64,000 nt of DNA, taken from the NCBI RefSeq assembly GCF_019550915.1, contig NZ_JAHWCI010000005.1, positions 434,001 through 498,000 on the forward strand, in the 5' to 3' direction. This DNA is from Mumia sp. zg.B17 (lineage in GTDB: Bacteria; Actinomycetota; Actinomycetes; Propionibacteriales; Nocardioidaceae). Under the pieces are notes generated by a model, which saw nothing but the letters and a program-made list of their open reading frames with translations, was not told the origin of the DNA and searched no databases. A program made the translations under genes and the position numbers. Each line of letters starts with the position of its first letter. Position 1 is the first letter of the stretch. Shown piece by piece: positions 55,213-63,726 of this stretch.

Positions 55213-56052
55213 TCAGGCCCGGCGAGCGGTGACGAGCAGGTACTCCCACTGCATGGCGCCGTCCCGGACACCGAACCGGTCCGCCAGGTCTGCCAGTGCG
55301 CCGTCGAGCGCGGCGACCTTGTCAGGATCGTCAGCGATCGCCGCGTAGACCGCGATCATCGGACCGTACGTCGCCTTGAAGAAGTCCCGGAACTCCTCCC
55401 CGTCGACGAAGCGGTCCACCGCGAGCGTCTGCGTCGTGGCCTCGACGTCGGTGACTCGGTCGCCGAAGAGTGCCCGGACGTGCTCGACGTCCCCCCACAA
55501 CGGCGGTGGTTGCGCGCCGGGCGGTGGCGGCGGCGCGTACGGCTTCATCGTGGCGAACATCTGCCCGATGAAGCCCTGGGGCGTCCAGCTCAGCAGCCCG
55601 ATCGTGCCGCCGGGTGTGCAGACGCGCGCGATCTCGTCGGCGGTCTCCTGGTGGTGCGGCGCGAACATCGCTCCGATGCAGGACATGACCACGTCGTACG
55701 AGGCGTCCTCGAGCCCCAGGTGCTCGACGTCGTCCTCACGCCACCCGAGTGTGAGCCCTTCGTCCGCGGCCGCCGCGCGGCCGACGTCGAGGAGCTCGGG
55801 CGTGAGATCGCTCGCCGTCACCGTCGCTCCGGTTCGCGCAGCGGGGATCGCGGCGTTGCCGGAGCCGGCGCCTACGTCGAGGACGGTCGTCCCGCTTCCG
55901 ACTCGGCAGGCGTCCACGAGGACCGGTCCCAGGTCGGCCACCACCTCCGTGGCCACGGCTGGGTAGTCCCCCATCGCCCACATCGCCCGGTGCTTGGCCT
56001 TGATCACGCCGTCGTCCACCGTGACCGGTGCTGCTGTCGTCTCGCTCGTCAT
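55213..56052 (-). CDS. UbiE-like SAM-dependent methyltransferase
   Basis: A 279-residue class I methyltransferase with motif I V-L-D-V-G-A-G-S-G-N-A (~residues 57-67), D-V-E-H-L, and a Pro-rich segment (A-P-P-P-P-P-G). Divergent from an HxlR regulator with a 93-base control region, a common arrangement for autoregulated small-molecule methyltransferases. Substrate unknown. Confidence 0.85.
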   Translation of the reverse strand: MTSETTAAPVTVDDGVIKAKHRAMWAMGDYPAVATEVVADLGPVLVDACRVGSGTTVLDVGAGSGNAAIPAARTGATVTASDLTPELLDVGRAAAADEGLTLGWREDDVEHLGLEDASYDVVMSCIGAMFAPHHQETADEIARVCTPGGTIGLLSWTPQGFIGQMFATMKPYAPPPPPGAQPPPLWGDVEHVRALFGDRVTDVEATTQTLAVDRFVDGEEFRDFFKATYGPMIAVYAAIADDPDKVAALDGALADLADRFGVRDGAMQWEYLLVTARRA

Positions 56053-56145
56053 GATGAGTGTCCCTTCGTTGTGCGTGCTCTCGACGCTAGAGATGCAGAG
56101 ACAACGGGCCTAGTACGAGATCTGTACCGGGCGTACGCTGCACGG

Positions 56146-56823
56146 ATGGGGGCGCCGTACCGCCAGTTCTGCCCGGTCGCGAAAGCCATGGAGCTGCTCG
56201 ACGAGCGATGGACGATGCTGCTGGTCCGGGAGCTGGTGACGGGCAGCCAGCACTTCAACGACCTGCGACGAGGGCTACCACGGATGTCGCCGACCCTGCT
56301 GTCCAAGCGCCTCCAGCAGCTCGTGCGCGCCGGGATCGTCGACAAGGAGGTCCACGGTGCCGAGGTGCGTTACGTCCTGACTCCGGCCGGCCGGGAGCTG
56401 CGGACGGTCGTCGAGTCCGTCGGCACCTGGGGCGTGCGGTGGATGGGAACGCTCGGCGACGAGGACCTCGACCCCAAGCTCCTGATGTGGGACATGCACC
56501 GCAACATCGACCACTCCGCGGTGGACGACCCGCCCGAGGTCGTCAACTTCGTCTTCGACGACGTCACCGGGGCGGCGCGGCAGTGGTGGATCGTGATCGA
56601 GCGCGACGACGCCGACGTGTGCGACATCGACCCGGAGCGCCCCGTCTCGGTCACGGTGACCGCAGGGCTCCGCGCCCTCACCCAGGTCTGGAGAGGCGAC
56701 ACGACGTGGGCCGGCGCGCTGCGGGCGGGCACCGTCACTGTGGACGGACCCTCCGCAGCGCGCCGCGCCGTGCCCACCTGGTTCGCGCCGACGGGGCTGG
56801 CCCGCGTCGTACGCCCAGGCTGA
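56146..56823 (+). CDS. HxlR-family regulator with SCP2-like tail
   Basis: A 225-residue protein: HxlR winged helix (residues ~9-100: C-P-V-A-K-A-M-E-L-L-D-E-R-W, N-D-L-R-R-G-L-P-R-M-S-P) and a C-terminal SCP2-like domain (~110-220). HxlR members sense aldehydes or redox. TACGCT just before the ATG may be the -10 of a leaderless mRNA. Divergent from the methyltransferase, which it may regulate. Confidence 0.87.
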   Translation: MGAPYRQFCPVAKAMELLDERWTMLLVRELVTGSQHFNDLRRGLPRMSPTLLSKRLQQLVRAGIVDKEVHGAEVRYVLTPAGRELRTVVESVGTWGVRWMGTLGDEDLDPKLLMWDMHRNIDHSAVDDPPEVVNFVFDDVTGAARQWWIVIERDDADVCDIDPERPVSVTVTAGLRALTQVWRGDTTWAGALRAGTVTVDGPSAARRAVPTWFAPTGLARVVRPG

Positions 56824-56831
56824 GGAGACTC

Positions 56832-57911
56832 TCAGCGAGAGCCCGAGTCCTGCTCCGGCTCGTCCTGACTCGTCGTCTGGCCCCTGCTCTGGCGCAGGCG
56901 CCGCCCGCGCTCGACGTCCTTGTCGTGCTTCGCGGCCGCCTTGTCGCTCTTCTTCGTGTCGCGCGGTGGCAGCTGGATCTTCTCCTCGGCGGGGATCCCG
57001 CCCTGGAGCTGACGCCCGCGTTCGAGCTCGGCGTCGAGCTCCGCGCCGAACAGCAGCGCGAGGTTCGTGATCCAGAGCCACAGCAAGAACACGACCACGC
57101 CGGCCAGCGAGCCGTACGTGCGGTTGTAGTTCGAGAAGTTCGCGACGTAGAACCCGAATGCGGCCGAAGCCACGATCCAGGTCAGGATCGCGACGACCGC
57201 ACCGACGCTCAGCCACCGGAACTTCGGCTGCCGGACGTTCGGTGTGGCGTAGTACAGGATCGCCACGACGAACATGACGGCGATCAGCATCACCGGCCAC
57301 TTGGCGATGTTCCAGACGGTCACCGCCGTCTCACCGAGCCCGATCGCGTCCCCGACGGCCTGAGCAGCCGGCCCGGTGAGGACCAGCGCCAGAGCCACGA
57401 GGGCACACAGAACCACGGTGATCAGCGTGACCAGCAGCATGACCGGCCGGAGCTTCCAGATCGGACGACCCTCGTCGATCTCGTAGACCCGGTTCATCGC
57501 CCGCCCGAACGCGCCGACGTAGCCCGAGGCCGACCACAGCGCCACGGCCAGGCCGACCACGAACGCCAGTCCCGCACCGCGACCCTCGCTCAGCTGCACC
57601 AGCGTCGGCTCCACCGTGTCGGCCGCGGAGTTGGCACCGACGTCACGAAGGACGCCGAGGAGCGTGTCCACGGTCTCGCGGCCCTGGCCGAACAGGCCGA
57701 CCAGGGAGAGGAGCGCGATCATCATCGGGAACAGCGCAAGCACGGAGTAGTACGTCAGGGCAGCAGCGAGGTCGAGGCACTCGTCCTCGGAGAACTCGCG
57801 TACGGCCTTGCGTGCCACGTACCCCCACGACGGCTTCGTGATGTCGGTGGGAGAGTCTGGCTTGGCGGGGTCGTCCGGGTGCGGGGCACGCCCGGGGCGG
57901 GCGTCGGTCAT
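56832..57911 (-). CDS. YihY/BrkB-family membrane protein
   Basis: A 359-residue protein with six helices. Family marks: D-L-A-A-A-L-T-Y-Y-S-V-L-A-L-F-P, W-S-A-S-G-Y-V-G-A-F-G-R-A-M-N, Y-G-S-L-A-G-V-V-V-F-L-L-W-L. Function unsettled; formerly taken for RNase BN. The tail is highly charged. The start overlaps the YtxH-like stop (ATGA). Confidence 0.9.
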   Translation of the reverse strand: MTDARPGRAPHPDDPAKPDSPTDITKPSWGYVARKAVREFSEDECLDLAAALTYYSVLALFPMMIALLSLVGLFGQGRETVDTLLGVLRDVGANSAADTVEPTLVQLSEGRGAGLAFVVGLAVALWSASGYVGAFGRAMNRVYEIDEGRPIWKLRPVMLLVTLITVVLCALVALALVLTGPAAQAVGDAIGLGETAVTVWNIAKWPVMLIAVMFVVAILYYATPNVRQPKFRWLSVGAVVAILTWIVASAAFGFYVANFSNYNRTYGSLAGVVVFLLWLWITNLALLFGAELDAELERGRQLQGGIPAEEKIQLPPRDTKKSDKAAAKHDKDVERGRRLRQSRGQTTSQDEPEQDSGSR

Positions 57912-58438
57912 CCAGCCTGGCCCGACGGGCGGCTCGAGGCGGGCGAGCCGGAGGTGGCGGCGCTGCTGCTGCCGCCGGCCGAGCGGCTGCCGGTCGAGCT
58001 GCTGCCGGTCGAGCCGCTGCCGGTCGAGCCGCTGCCGGTGGAGCTGCTGCCGGTGGAGCCGCTGCCGGCGTGGCTGCCGGGGGTGCTGGTCGATGTGCCA
58101 CCGGTGGAGCTGCCGAGGCCGCTGCCGGAGGACGTGCTGCTGCCGGTGCTGCTGCCCGTGCTGCTGCTGCCCGAGGTCGGCGCGGCGTGGTCGCCACCCT
58201 CACCACGGTTCGTCACCTTGCCGACGGTGTCCTTGGCCGTCTGCACGACCTTCTCCTGGACCTCGGGCGCCTTCTCGGCGGCGAAGCCCTGGGCATCGCT
58301 CACCTTCTGCTGCACCGTGGGGTCGTTCCAGAGGCTCTGCGCCTTGCCCTTGATCTGCTCGAAGCGCTCGCGACCGTCACGCGTGCCCAGGACATAGCCG
58401 ACGGCCATGCCGCCGAGGAGTGCCAGCTTTCCCTTCAT
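57908..58438 (-). CDS. YtxH-like protein with Ser/Gly/Thr repeat tail
   Basis: A 176-residue protein: a membrane anchor (L-A-L-L-G-G-M-A-V-G-Y-V-L-G-T), G-R-E-R-F, a helical part to ~residue 75, then ~90 residues of Ser-Thr-Gly-Ser-type repeats encoded by 15-base tandem units. The N-terminal half is YtxH-like. The tail may vary in length by slippage. Coupled to the BrkB gene. Confidence 0.78.
   Translation of the reverse strand: MKGKLALLGGMAVGYVLGTRDGRERFEQIKGKAQSLWNDPTVQQKVSDAQGFAAEKAPEVQEKVVQTAKDTVGKVTNRGEGGDHAAPTSGSSSTGSSTGSSTSSGSGLGSSTGGTSTSTPGSHAGSGSTGSSSTGSGSTGSGSTGSSSTGSRSAGGSSSAATSGSPASSRPSGQAG
57985..58140. repeat. Degenerate 15-base tandem repeat within the YtxH-like gene
   Basis: Units close to CTGCCGGTCGAGCTG recur about ten times in frame, coding (minus strand) for S/G-S-T-G-S. 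Variation is mainly C/G and T/C swaps. It is a likely site of length variation. Confidence 0.7.
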
Positions 58439-58625
58439 GGGAGTTTCCTTTCGTCGAGTACCGGTCCACCATTGGTACCCGATCCTGGGACGATCAACAG
58501 ATCGCGAGACCAGTTGTTCGCCACGTCGTCGGATCCGGGGGCCTTCGCACCCCCCGATGGGCCACGAGAACGGGCAGACTATGCCGCCGTGTGAGGAACA
58601 ACGCGTCGCGCAACTAAAAAGAAGC

Positions 58626-59483
58626 GTGAGCCGCGGCTTCGGTGACCGAGAGGTCGAGGTGCAGCCCTGGACGTCTGGCGTCGACTTCTGGGCCGACCTG
58701 TTGATCGTCGACGGTCGAGAGCTTGGAGTTCTCCGTTCGCCGCGGCACGAGTTGCTGGAGACCTCCTACGAGGGGGTCGTCGATTTCGGCGCCGTCCTCG
58801 AGGTCGAGGGCGAAGCGCTGAGGTTGATGGCTGTGGGCGGCGTGCCCGTGCCGGAAGCCCTGGCCGTGCATCGCGCGGCACCGGCCGATGGTCCCTCGTG
58901 GATGCTCCAGCAGCGGGTCCACGACGACACGTCTGCTGAGGTCCCGCTGCGTGAGCTCGGCCGGATGACGCGGCTGATCCACGACATCCAGCCGACGAGC
59001 GATCTGCTGAGTCCTCCGGCGGCGTGGGCAGACACTTTTTGGCGCCGGCTCGAGCAGCGTCTTCGCGCTGCGGCGCCATACTGCGACGGGCTCGACGTCG
59101 CCGTCATCGCCGGCGTCTCCGGTTTGCTCGAGGGGCGGGCGTCGGCGGCCACGAGCTTGCTGCACATGGATCTGCGGAGCGCCAATATCTGCGTGCAGGG
59201 CACCAGGATCGTCGCGATCATCGACGCCGCCAACTGCGTCGTCGGTGACCCTCTTCTGGAACTCGGCCGCATCCGCGCCTACGGCTACCTCGACGAGGAG
59301 TTCCTTGCGGGCTATGGACGCACAGGGTGGTCACCGGCCGATCAGGCACTCCTGGACGTCTACGAGCTCGACACCGCAGCGCTGCTCACGGTCGTGGCGA
59401 GGGAGGAGATCGACGACCCGGAGCTGCACGCTCGGCAGCGAGATCGTGTGCTCCAGCTCCAGGACGCCATCGTGGGGACCTGA
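58626..59483 (+). CDS. Aminoglycoside phosphotransferase-like kinase
   Basis: A 285-residue APH/choline-kinase-fold protein: catalytic loop L-H-M-D-L-R-S-A-N (Asp is the base) and I-I-D-A-A-N-C-V-V-G-D-P for the metal Asp. A small N-lobe precedes. The substrate may be a small alcohol or aminoglycoside. The start is uncertain: GTG 58626 follows an A-rich AAAAGAAG; ATGs at 58581 and 58557 are alternatives. Confidence 0.75.
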   Translation: MSRGFGDREVEVQPWTSGVDFWADLLIVDGRELGVLRSPRHELLETSYEGVVDFGAVLEVEGEALRLMAVGGVPVPEALAVHRAAPADGPSWMLQQRVHDDTSAEVPLRELGRMTRLIHDIQPTSDLLSPPAAWADTFWRRLEQRLRAAAPYCDGLDVAVIAGVSGLLEGRASAATSLLHMDLRSANICVQGTRIVAIIDAANCVVGDPLLELGRIRAYGYLDEEFLAGYGRTGWSPADQALLDVYELDTAALLTVVAREEIDDPELHARQRDRVLQLQDAIVGT

Positions 59484-59527
59484 GCCGCGGAGGACGCCCG
59501 CGTACGGGCGACGACGTCTAGCTACAG

Positions 59528-59746
59528 CTAGCTCTCCGGCTTCCGCTCCCCCGCGTACTCCGCGGGCATCGCGTCACCCTGGTCGGTCGGGATCAGCTCC
59601 GCCTCCGGATCCACGACGTACCACGCCTCCTGGCCCGCGGCCGCGCCACCGAGGATCAGCACGTAGCCGTCCTGGTCGGGCTCGACGTCGCTCCACACCT
59701 GGTTGGCGTACTCCAACGGTCCACCGAACGTCACCACCATCGCCAT
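59528..59746 (-). CDS. Small hypothetical protein, 72 residues
   Basis: A 72-residue acidic soluble protein (V-T-F-G-G-P-L-E-Y-A-N-Q-V-W-S-D-V-E-P-D-Q-D-G). No family recognised. The stop lies in a small perfect repeat CTAGCT-AC-AGCTAG (59518-59531). Codon use fits a gene. Confidence 0.6.
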   Translation of the reverse strand: MAMVVTFGGPLEYANQVWSDVEPDQDGYVLILGGAAAGQEAWYVVDPEAELIPTDQGDAMPAEYAGERKPES

Positions 59747-59841
59747 GCCCGAGAGAGTAGTACCGATCGCGCGGTCGCACCCTCTCAGTGAGAAACTCGG
59801 GGCGGCGACGACATGCTCCAGCAGCCGTACGAGGAGGGCCG

Positions 59842-60843
59842 ATGGCCGACGAACGACCCGGGCCTCCCGCCGGCCCGCGCACGTCCAGGAGGGGCGCCAA
59901 GATCGCGGTGTGCGGCGCGGGCTCGGTGGGCAGCACCGTCGCGTACGCCGCGCTGCTGCGGGGGCTGGCCGGAGAGATCGTGCTGTACGACATCGCGTCC
60001 ACGCTCGTCGAGGCGCAGGCGCACGACCTCAACGACGGTGCCGCGTTCGCGTCGCCGACGACCATCGTCGGGAGCGACGACCCAGCCGCGTGCGCCGGCG
60101 CAGACCTGGTGGTGATGACCGCAGGAGCCCGGCAGAAGCCCGGGCAGACCCGGCTCGACCTCGCAGGGGTCAACGTCGGCATCACGCGCGACGTCCTCGG
60201 CGCCGTGCGCGAGGTCGCGCCCGACGCGGTCTACGTGCTGGTCACCAACCCCTGTGACGTGCTGACCTACGCGGCGATCGGCTTCCTCGACCTCCCGCCC
60301 GGTCGGGTCTTCGGGTCCGGCACCGTCCTCGACACCGCACGGCTGCGCTACCTGCTGTCGCGGCGCCTCGCCGTGTCTCCGCGGAGCGTCCACGCTGCCG
60401 TCGCCGGTGAGCACGGCGACTCCGAGATCGTCTTGTGGTCGTCGGCCAACATCGGCGGCGTCCCGATCGCCGAGTACGACCTCGAAGGCCGTTCGCTCGA
60501 CCCCTCCGAGTACGCCGCGATCCGCGAGACCGTCGCCGGCTCCGCGTACAAGGTGATCGAAGGCAAGGGGGCGACCAACTTCGCCATCGGTCTCGCTGCC
60601 GCAGACATCATGTCGGCCGTGCTGCGCGACGAGCACCGGTTCCTTCCGGTCTCCACCCTCTTCACCGGGCAGTACGGCATCGACGACGTCTGCCTCTCCG
60701 CCCCCTGCGTCGTCAGCGCAAGCGGCGTCGCAGGCCCGGCGGAGCTGCCCCTCGACGAGACCGACCTGGCAGGACTCCGCTCATCCGCAGCGACCCTGCG
60801 CTCGCAGATCGACAGTCTCGGCCTCGCGTCACCGGTGTTCTGA
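59842..60843 (+). CDS. ldh: L-lactate dehydrogenase
   Basis: A 333-residue LDH/MDH-fold enzyme: G-A-G-S-V-G-S-T NAD motif, R-Q-K-P-G-Q-T-R-L-D-L substrate loop with Gln (LDH-like) rather than Arg before K-P-G, T-N-P-C-D-V-L-T-Y, G-S-G-T-V-L-D-T-A-R, and the catalytic His in G-E-H-G-D-S-E. It reduces pyruvate to L-lactate. RBS GAGGAGGG. The stop abuts that of the FUSC gene. Confidence 0.93.
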   Translation: MADERPGPPAGPRTSRRGAKIAVCGAGSVGSTVAYAALLRGLAGEIVLYDIASTLVEAQAHDLNDGAAFASPTTIVGSDDPAACAGADLVVMTAGARQKPGQTRLDLAGVNVGITRDVLGAVREVAPDAVYVLVTNPCDVLTYAAIGFLDLPPGRVFGSGTVLDTARLRYLLSRRLAVSPRSVHAAVAGEHGDSEIVLWSSANIGGVPIAEYDLEGRSLDPSEYAAIRETVAGSAYKVIEGKGATNFAIGLAAADIMSAVLRDEHRFLPVSTLFTGQYGIDDVCLSAPCVVSASGVAGPAELPLDETDLAGLRSSAATLRSQIDSLGLASPVF

Positions 60844-61974
60844 TCAGCGCCCGGTCGCCAAGGCTCGGTCGACCTGGGCCACCGTCCATCCGGTGGCATA
60901 GAGGAGGTCTGAGGCGATCGAGCGGACCTGCGCGACGACCGCGGCGTCGTTGATCGTGGCGGCCTCGGGCAGCGCCTTGGTCGCCATCCTGGCCGCCTCG
61001 ATGAGCTGGCGACGCGCCTCGTCGTACGCGTCCTTCTCCGCGATGTCGTCGGCGAAGACCTCGACCGCCTCCCGCAGCAGCCGGACGGCCTCGGGCATGC
61101 CGGTGAAGGAGTGCTCGCCACGGCGCAGCATGGTGTGCACCCGCCGTGCGAGGACGCGCGTGTCGCGGATCGCGTTGTCGACGTCGCGGACCGCGACCAC
61201 GTACCGCTCGACGTGGCCGCGCTGTCGCCACCGCAACGGCGAGTAGCGGGCGATCTCATCGGCGTTGGAGACGGTCGTCGTGAGGCTCTCGATCGCCGGC
61301 TGCAGGCCGCGAACCTGCTGCAGCGCCGTCCATGCGGGACCGGCGTCCTCCAGGCGCAGGGCCAGCTCGATGCGACGCAGCGCCTGACCGAGCGTCGTCA
61401 GCACCGGCTGCATGCCACGGTTGACACGTCGGACCGGGTTGCCGGGGATGAGCAGCGCCATGGCGAGCCCGACGAGGCCGCCGATCACGGCGTCGACGAA
61501 GCGCGCGACGGCGGGGTTGCCGGGCATCACGGGGACGATGGCGGCAAGCAGGCTGGCCGAGGTCGCGGCCTGGTTCCGGGCGAGACCGCGCAGACCGAGG
61601 AACGTCGCGGCGGTCGCGGCCAGCGCGACGATGACGCCGAGCTGCCACCACCCGCGGCCGATCACCGAGATGAGACTCTCTCCGATGAGGACGCCGACCG
61701 AGACGCCGATGAAGAGCTCGACGGTGATCCGCCGCCGCCCGCCGGTGCCCGCGAAGATCACGAGGATCGCGGCGACGGGGGCGAAGAACGGCTGCTGGTG
61801 GCCGACCAGGTCGTGCGCGATCACCCAGGCCAGCGCCGCACCGACCGAGATCTGGACGATGCTGGTCATCTGCGCGCGCACCCATTGCGCCCGGGTGTGC
61901 AACGACACCGGCATCGGGACACCGCGCGCATCGTCACCGCTGATGCGATCCAGGAAACCCTGTCCGCTGACCAT
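60844..61974 (-). CDS. FUSC-family membrane protein
   Basis: A 376-residue protein with six helices (~residues 35-185) and a long helical cytosolic half with many Arg/Glu, as in FUSC/aromatic acid exporter families. The start ATG lies eight bases after the GroES-like stop. Transport of aromatic acids is possible but unproven. Confidence 0.8.
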   Translation of the reverse strand: MVSGQGFLDRISGDDARGVPMPVSLHTRAQWVRAQMTSIVQISVGAALAWVIAHDLVGHQQPFFAPVAAILVIFAGTGGRRRITVELFIGVSVGVLIGESLISVIGRGWWQLGVIVALAATAATFLGLRGLARNQAATSASLLAAIVPVMPGNPAVARFVDAVIGGLVGLAMALLIPGNPVRRVNRGMQPVLTTLGQALRRIELALRLEDAGPAWTALQQVRGLQPAIESLTTTVSNADEIARYSPLRWRQRGHVERYVVAVRDVDNAIRDTRVLARRVHTMLRRGEHSFTGMPEAVRLLREAVEVFADDIAEKDAYDEARRQLIEAARMATKALPEAATINDAAVVAQVRSIASDLLYATGWTVAQVDRALATGR

Positions 61975-61981
61975 CAGGGGC

Positions 61982-62302
61982 CTACAGGTAGAGCCCGGTC
62001 TGGTCGTGGTCGATCCGCTCGGCCGCGACCGCGTGCAGATCGCGCTCACGCAGGAGGATGTAGTCCCTGCCGCGCACCTCGACCTCGGCCCGCTCGTCGG
62101 GGTCGAAGAGCACCCGGTCGCCGACCTGGACGGTCCGGACGGTGCTGCCGACGGCCTCGACCCGGGCCCACGACAGCCGGCGGCCCAGCTGCGCGGTGGC
62201 CGGGATCACGATGCCGCCGGACGAGCGGCGGTCACCGTCGTCCGGGTCGACCGACACCAGGAGGCGGTCGTGGAGCATCCGGATCGGAAGCCCGTCGGTC
62301 AT
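61982..62302 (-). CDS. GroES-like co-chaperone
   Basis: A 106-residue Cpn10-fold protein: M-L-H-D-R-L-L-V, S-S-G-G-I-V-I-P mobile-loop end, V-Q-V-G-D-R-V-L-F, Y-I-L-L-R-E. No groEL is adjacent, so it is an accessory paralogue. ATG directly follows the TGA of the DUF3618 gene. Confidence 0.83.
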   Translation of the reverse strand: MTDGLPIRMLHDRLLVSVDPDDGDRRSSGGIVIPATAQLGRRLSWARVEAVGSTVRTVQVGDRVLFDPDERAEVEVRGRDYILLRERDLHAVAAERIDHDQTGLYL

Positions 62303-62587
62303 TCAGTCGCTCACGATCTTGCGGATCACGACGACGAGACCGATGAAGGCGACGAGGCCACCCACCACCGGGACGATGGTCTCCATCCGCGGCTCACCCG
62401 ACGGGGTGACGAACCTGGCCTTGACGTCGGCGAGGCCGCGTCGTGCCACCGTCTTGGGGCTCGCACGGTAGACGAGCTGGTCGACGTTGGAGGCAAGACG
62501 GTTGCGAACCTCGTCGATCTGGGTGACGAGCTGGTCAGGTGTGCCCGTGATGGTCGTCGGGACATCCGGCCTGAAATCGTTCGTCAC
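62303..62587 (-). CDS. DUF3618 protein with membrane anchor
   Basis: A 94-residue protein: a helical part (L-V-T-Q-I-D-E-V-R-N-R-L-A-S-N-V-D-Q-L) typical of DUF3618, then one helix near the C-terminus (~70-90). Function unknown; often near phage-shock or respiratory genes. GTG with GAGGAG RBS. First gene of this operon, divergent from bcp. Confidence 0.85.
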   Translation of the reverse strand: MTNDFRPDVPTTITGTPDQLVTQIDEVRNRLASNVDQLVYRASPKTVARRGLADVKARFVTPSGEPRMETIVPVVGGLVAFIGLVVVIRKIVSD

Positions 62588-62651
62588 GTTGTCTCCTCGC
62601 TCGGCGCGGTCACCTGTCGTGACCACCGTACCGATACGCAAGGATAGGACC

Positions 62652-63122
62652 ATGACCACGCGACTGCAGCCAGGTGATCAGGCGCCCGACTTCACGCTCC
62701 TCGACGACCACGGCAAGGAGGTCACGCTCTCCGACCTGCGCGGCGGGAAGGTCATCGTCTACTTCTATCCCGCCGCGATGACGCCGGGGTGCACCCGCGA
62801 GGCGTGCGACTTCACCGCCGAGCGTGAGACGTTCGACGCGTCGGGATACACCGTGCTGGCCATCTCTCCGGACAACACCGACAAGCTGGCCTCCTTCCGC
62901 GAGAAGGAGGGTCTCGACATCGCGCTCCTGTCCGACCCCGACCGCAGCGTGCTCCGCGCCTGGGGCGCCTTCGGCGAGAAGAAGCTGTACGGGAAGGTCA
63001 TCGAGGGCGTCATCCGCTCCACGTTCGTCGTGGACGAGGAGGGCAAGATCGAGGTCGCGCAGTACAACATCAAGGCGACCGGTCACGTCGAGCGCCTGAT
63101 CCGTCAGCTCGACCTGGCCTGA
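62652..63122 (+). CDS. bcp: Thioredoxin-dependent thiol peroxidase (BCP/PrxQ)
   Basis: A 156-residue peroxiredoxin: peroxidatic Cys in T-P-G-C-T and resolving Cys five residues later (E-A-C), the PrxQ pattern. It reduces H2O2 and organic peroxides. The start has GGA upstream. Confidence 0.95.
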   Translation: MTTRLQPGDQAPDFTLLDDHGKEVTLSDLRGGKVIVYFYPAAMTPGCTREACDFTAERETFDASGYTVLAISPDNTDKLASFREKEGLDIALLSDPDRSVLRAWGAFGEKKLYGKVIEGVIRSTFVVDEEGKIEVAQYNIKATGHVERLIRQLDLA

Positions 63123-63129
63123 GCCGTAC

Positions 63130-63145
63130 GGCGGTGGTCGCCGCC
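63130..63145 (+). terminator. Short hairpin after bcp
   Basis: GGCGG and CCGCC pair around a 6-base loop shortly after the bcp stop. It is weak and has no T-tract. Confidence 0.3.
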
Positions 63146-63160
63146 TAGACTGTCCGGCGG

Positions 63161-63242
63161 GCCGGTGTGGTGGAACTGGTAGACACGCAGGATTTAGGTT
63201 CCTGTGTCGCAAGACGTGCAGGTTCGAGTCCTGTCACCGGCA
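63161..63242 (+). tRNA. tRNA-Leu (anticodon UAG)
   Basis: Acceptor stem GCCGGTG/CACCGGC is perfect, the D-arm has TGGTAGAC, anticodon stem CAGGA/TCCTG encloses TTTAGGT (anticodon TAG), a long variable arm follows, and the T-arm has GGTTCGAGTCC. Discriminator A. CCA is not encoded. It reads CUA (and maybe CUG) leucine codons, which are rare here. Confidence 0.95.
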
Positions 63243-63274
63243 CCCGAGACGGCCGTCTGCCTGTCGTCTCGTGC

Positions 63275-63721
63275 TCAGTGCGGCTCCCCGCGATACGTGC
63301 CGAACGACCACGAGTTGCCCTCGGGGTCCTCGGCGATGAAGTCGCGGCTCCCGTAGTCGGTCGTCGTCGGCTCCATCGTGATCGTCGCTCCTGCCGCCTT
63401 GGCCCGGTCGTAGAGGGCGTCGGGGTCGGAGCACACCACGTACGCCCCGAAGGTCCCGGGCTTCTGCTGCCAGTTCCCTTCGTGCTTCTCCGAGCCCATC
63501 ATGATCCCGCCGCCCTCCGGCCACGCGAGCTCGGCGTGCTGCACGAACCCGTCCTCCGCCATCACGACGACGGGCCGGAAGCCGAAGGCGCGCTCGAGGA
63601 AGTCGATCATCGCCAGTGCGTCGCGCGCGGCGAGCGCGGGCCACACGGTGGGGGCCGGCGGCTCGGCCGTGCGGTTCTGGTCCTGGTTCTGGTTCTGGTT
63701 CTGGTTCTCAACAGTGCTCAT
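63275..63721 (-). CDS. VOC-family (PhnB/glyoxalase-like) protein
   Basis: A 148-residue protein. Residues 5-17 are an Asn-Gln repeat from hexanucleotide units; then a VOC domain (W-P-A-L-A-A-R-D-A to W-S-F-G-T-Y). No full metal ligand set could be confirmed. It follows the AraC regulator by five bases and is its likely target. Confidence 0.83.
   Translation of the reverse strand: MSTVENQNQNQNQDQNRTAEPPAPTVWPALAARDALAMIDFLERAFGFRPVVVMAEDGFVQHAELAWPEGGGIMMGSEKHEGNWQQKPGTFGAYVVCSDPDALYDRAKAAGATITMEPTTTDYGSRDFIAEDPEGNSWSFGTYRGEPH
63678..63710. repeat. Hexanucleotide microsatellite (about five units)
   Basis: CTGGTT-type units repeat in tandem, coding Asn-Gln dipeptides at the N-terminus of the VOC protein. 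Slippage would change the length without breaking the frame. Confidence 0.7.
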
Positions 63722-63726
63722 GGACC

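Noticed and set aside
58626-59483. Aminoglycoside resistance gene
   Set aside because: APH-fold kinases act on many alcohols; nothing points to antibiotic resistance or mobility.
59518-59531. CTAGCT-AC-AGCTAG inverted repeat
   Set aside because: Too short for a terminator and overlaps a stop codon; no second copy seen.
61982-62302. Main groES gene
   Set aside because: No groEL follows and the neighbours are membrane proteins, so it is called a GroES-like paralogue.
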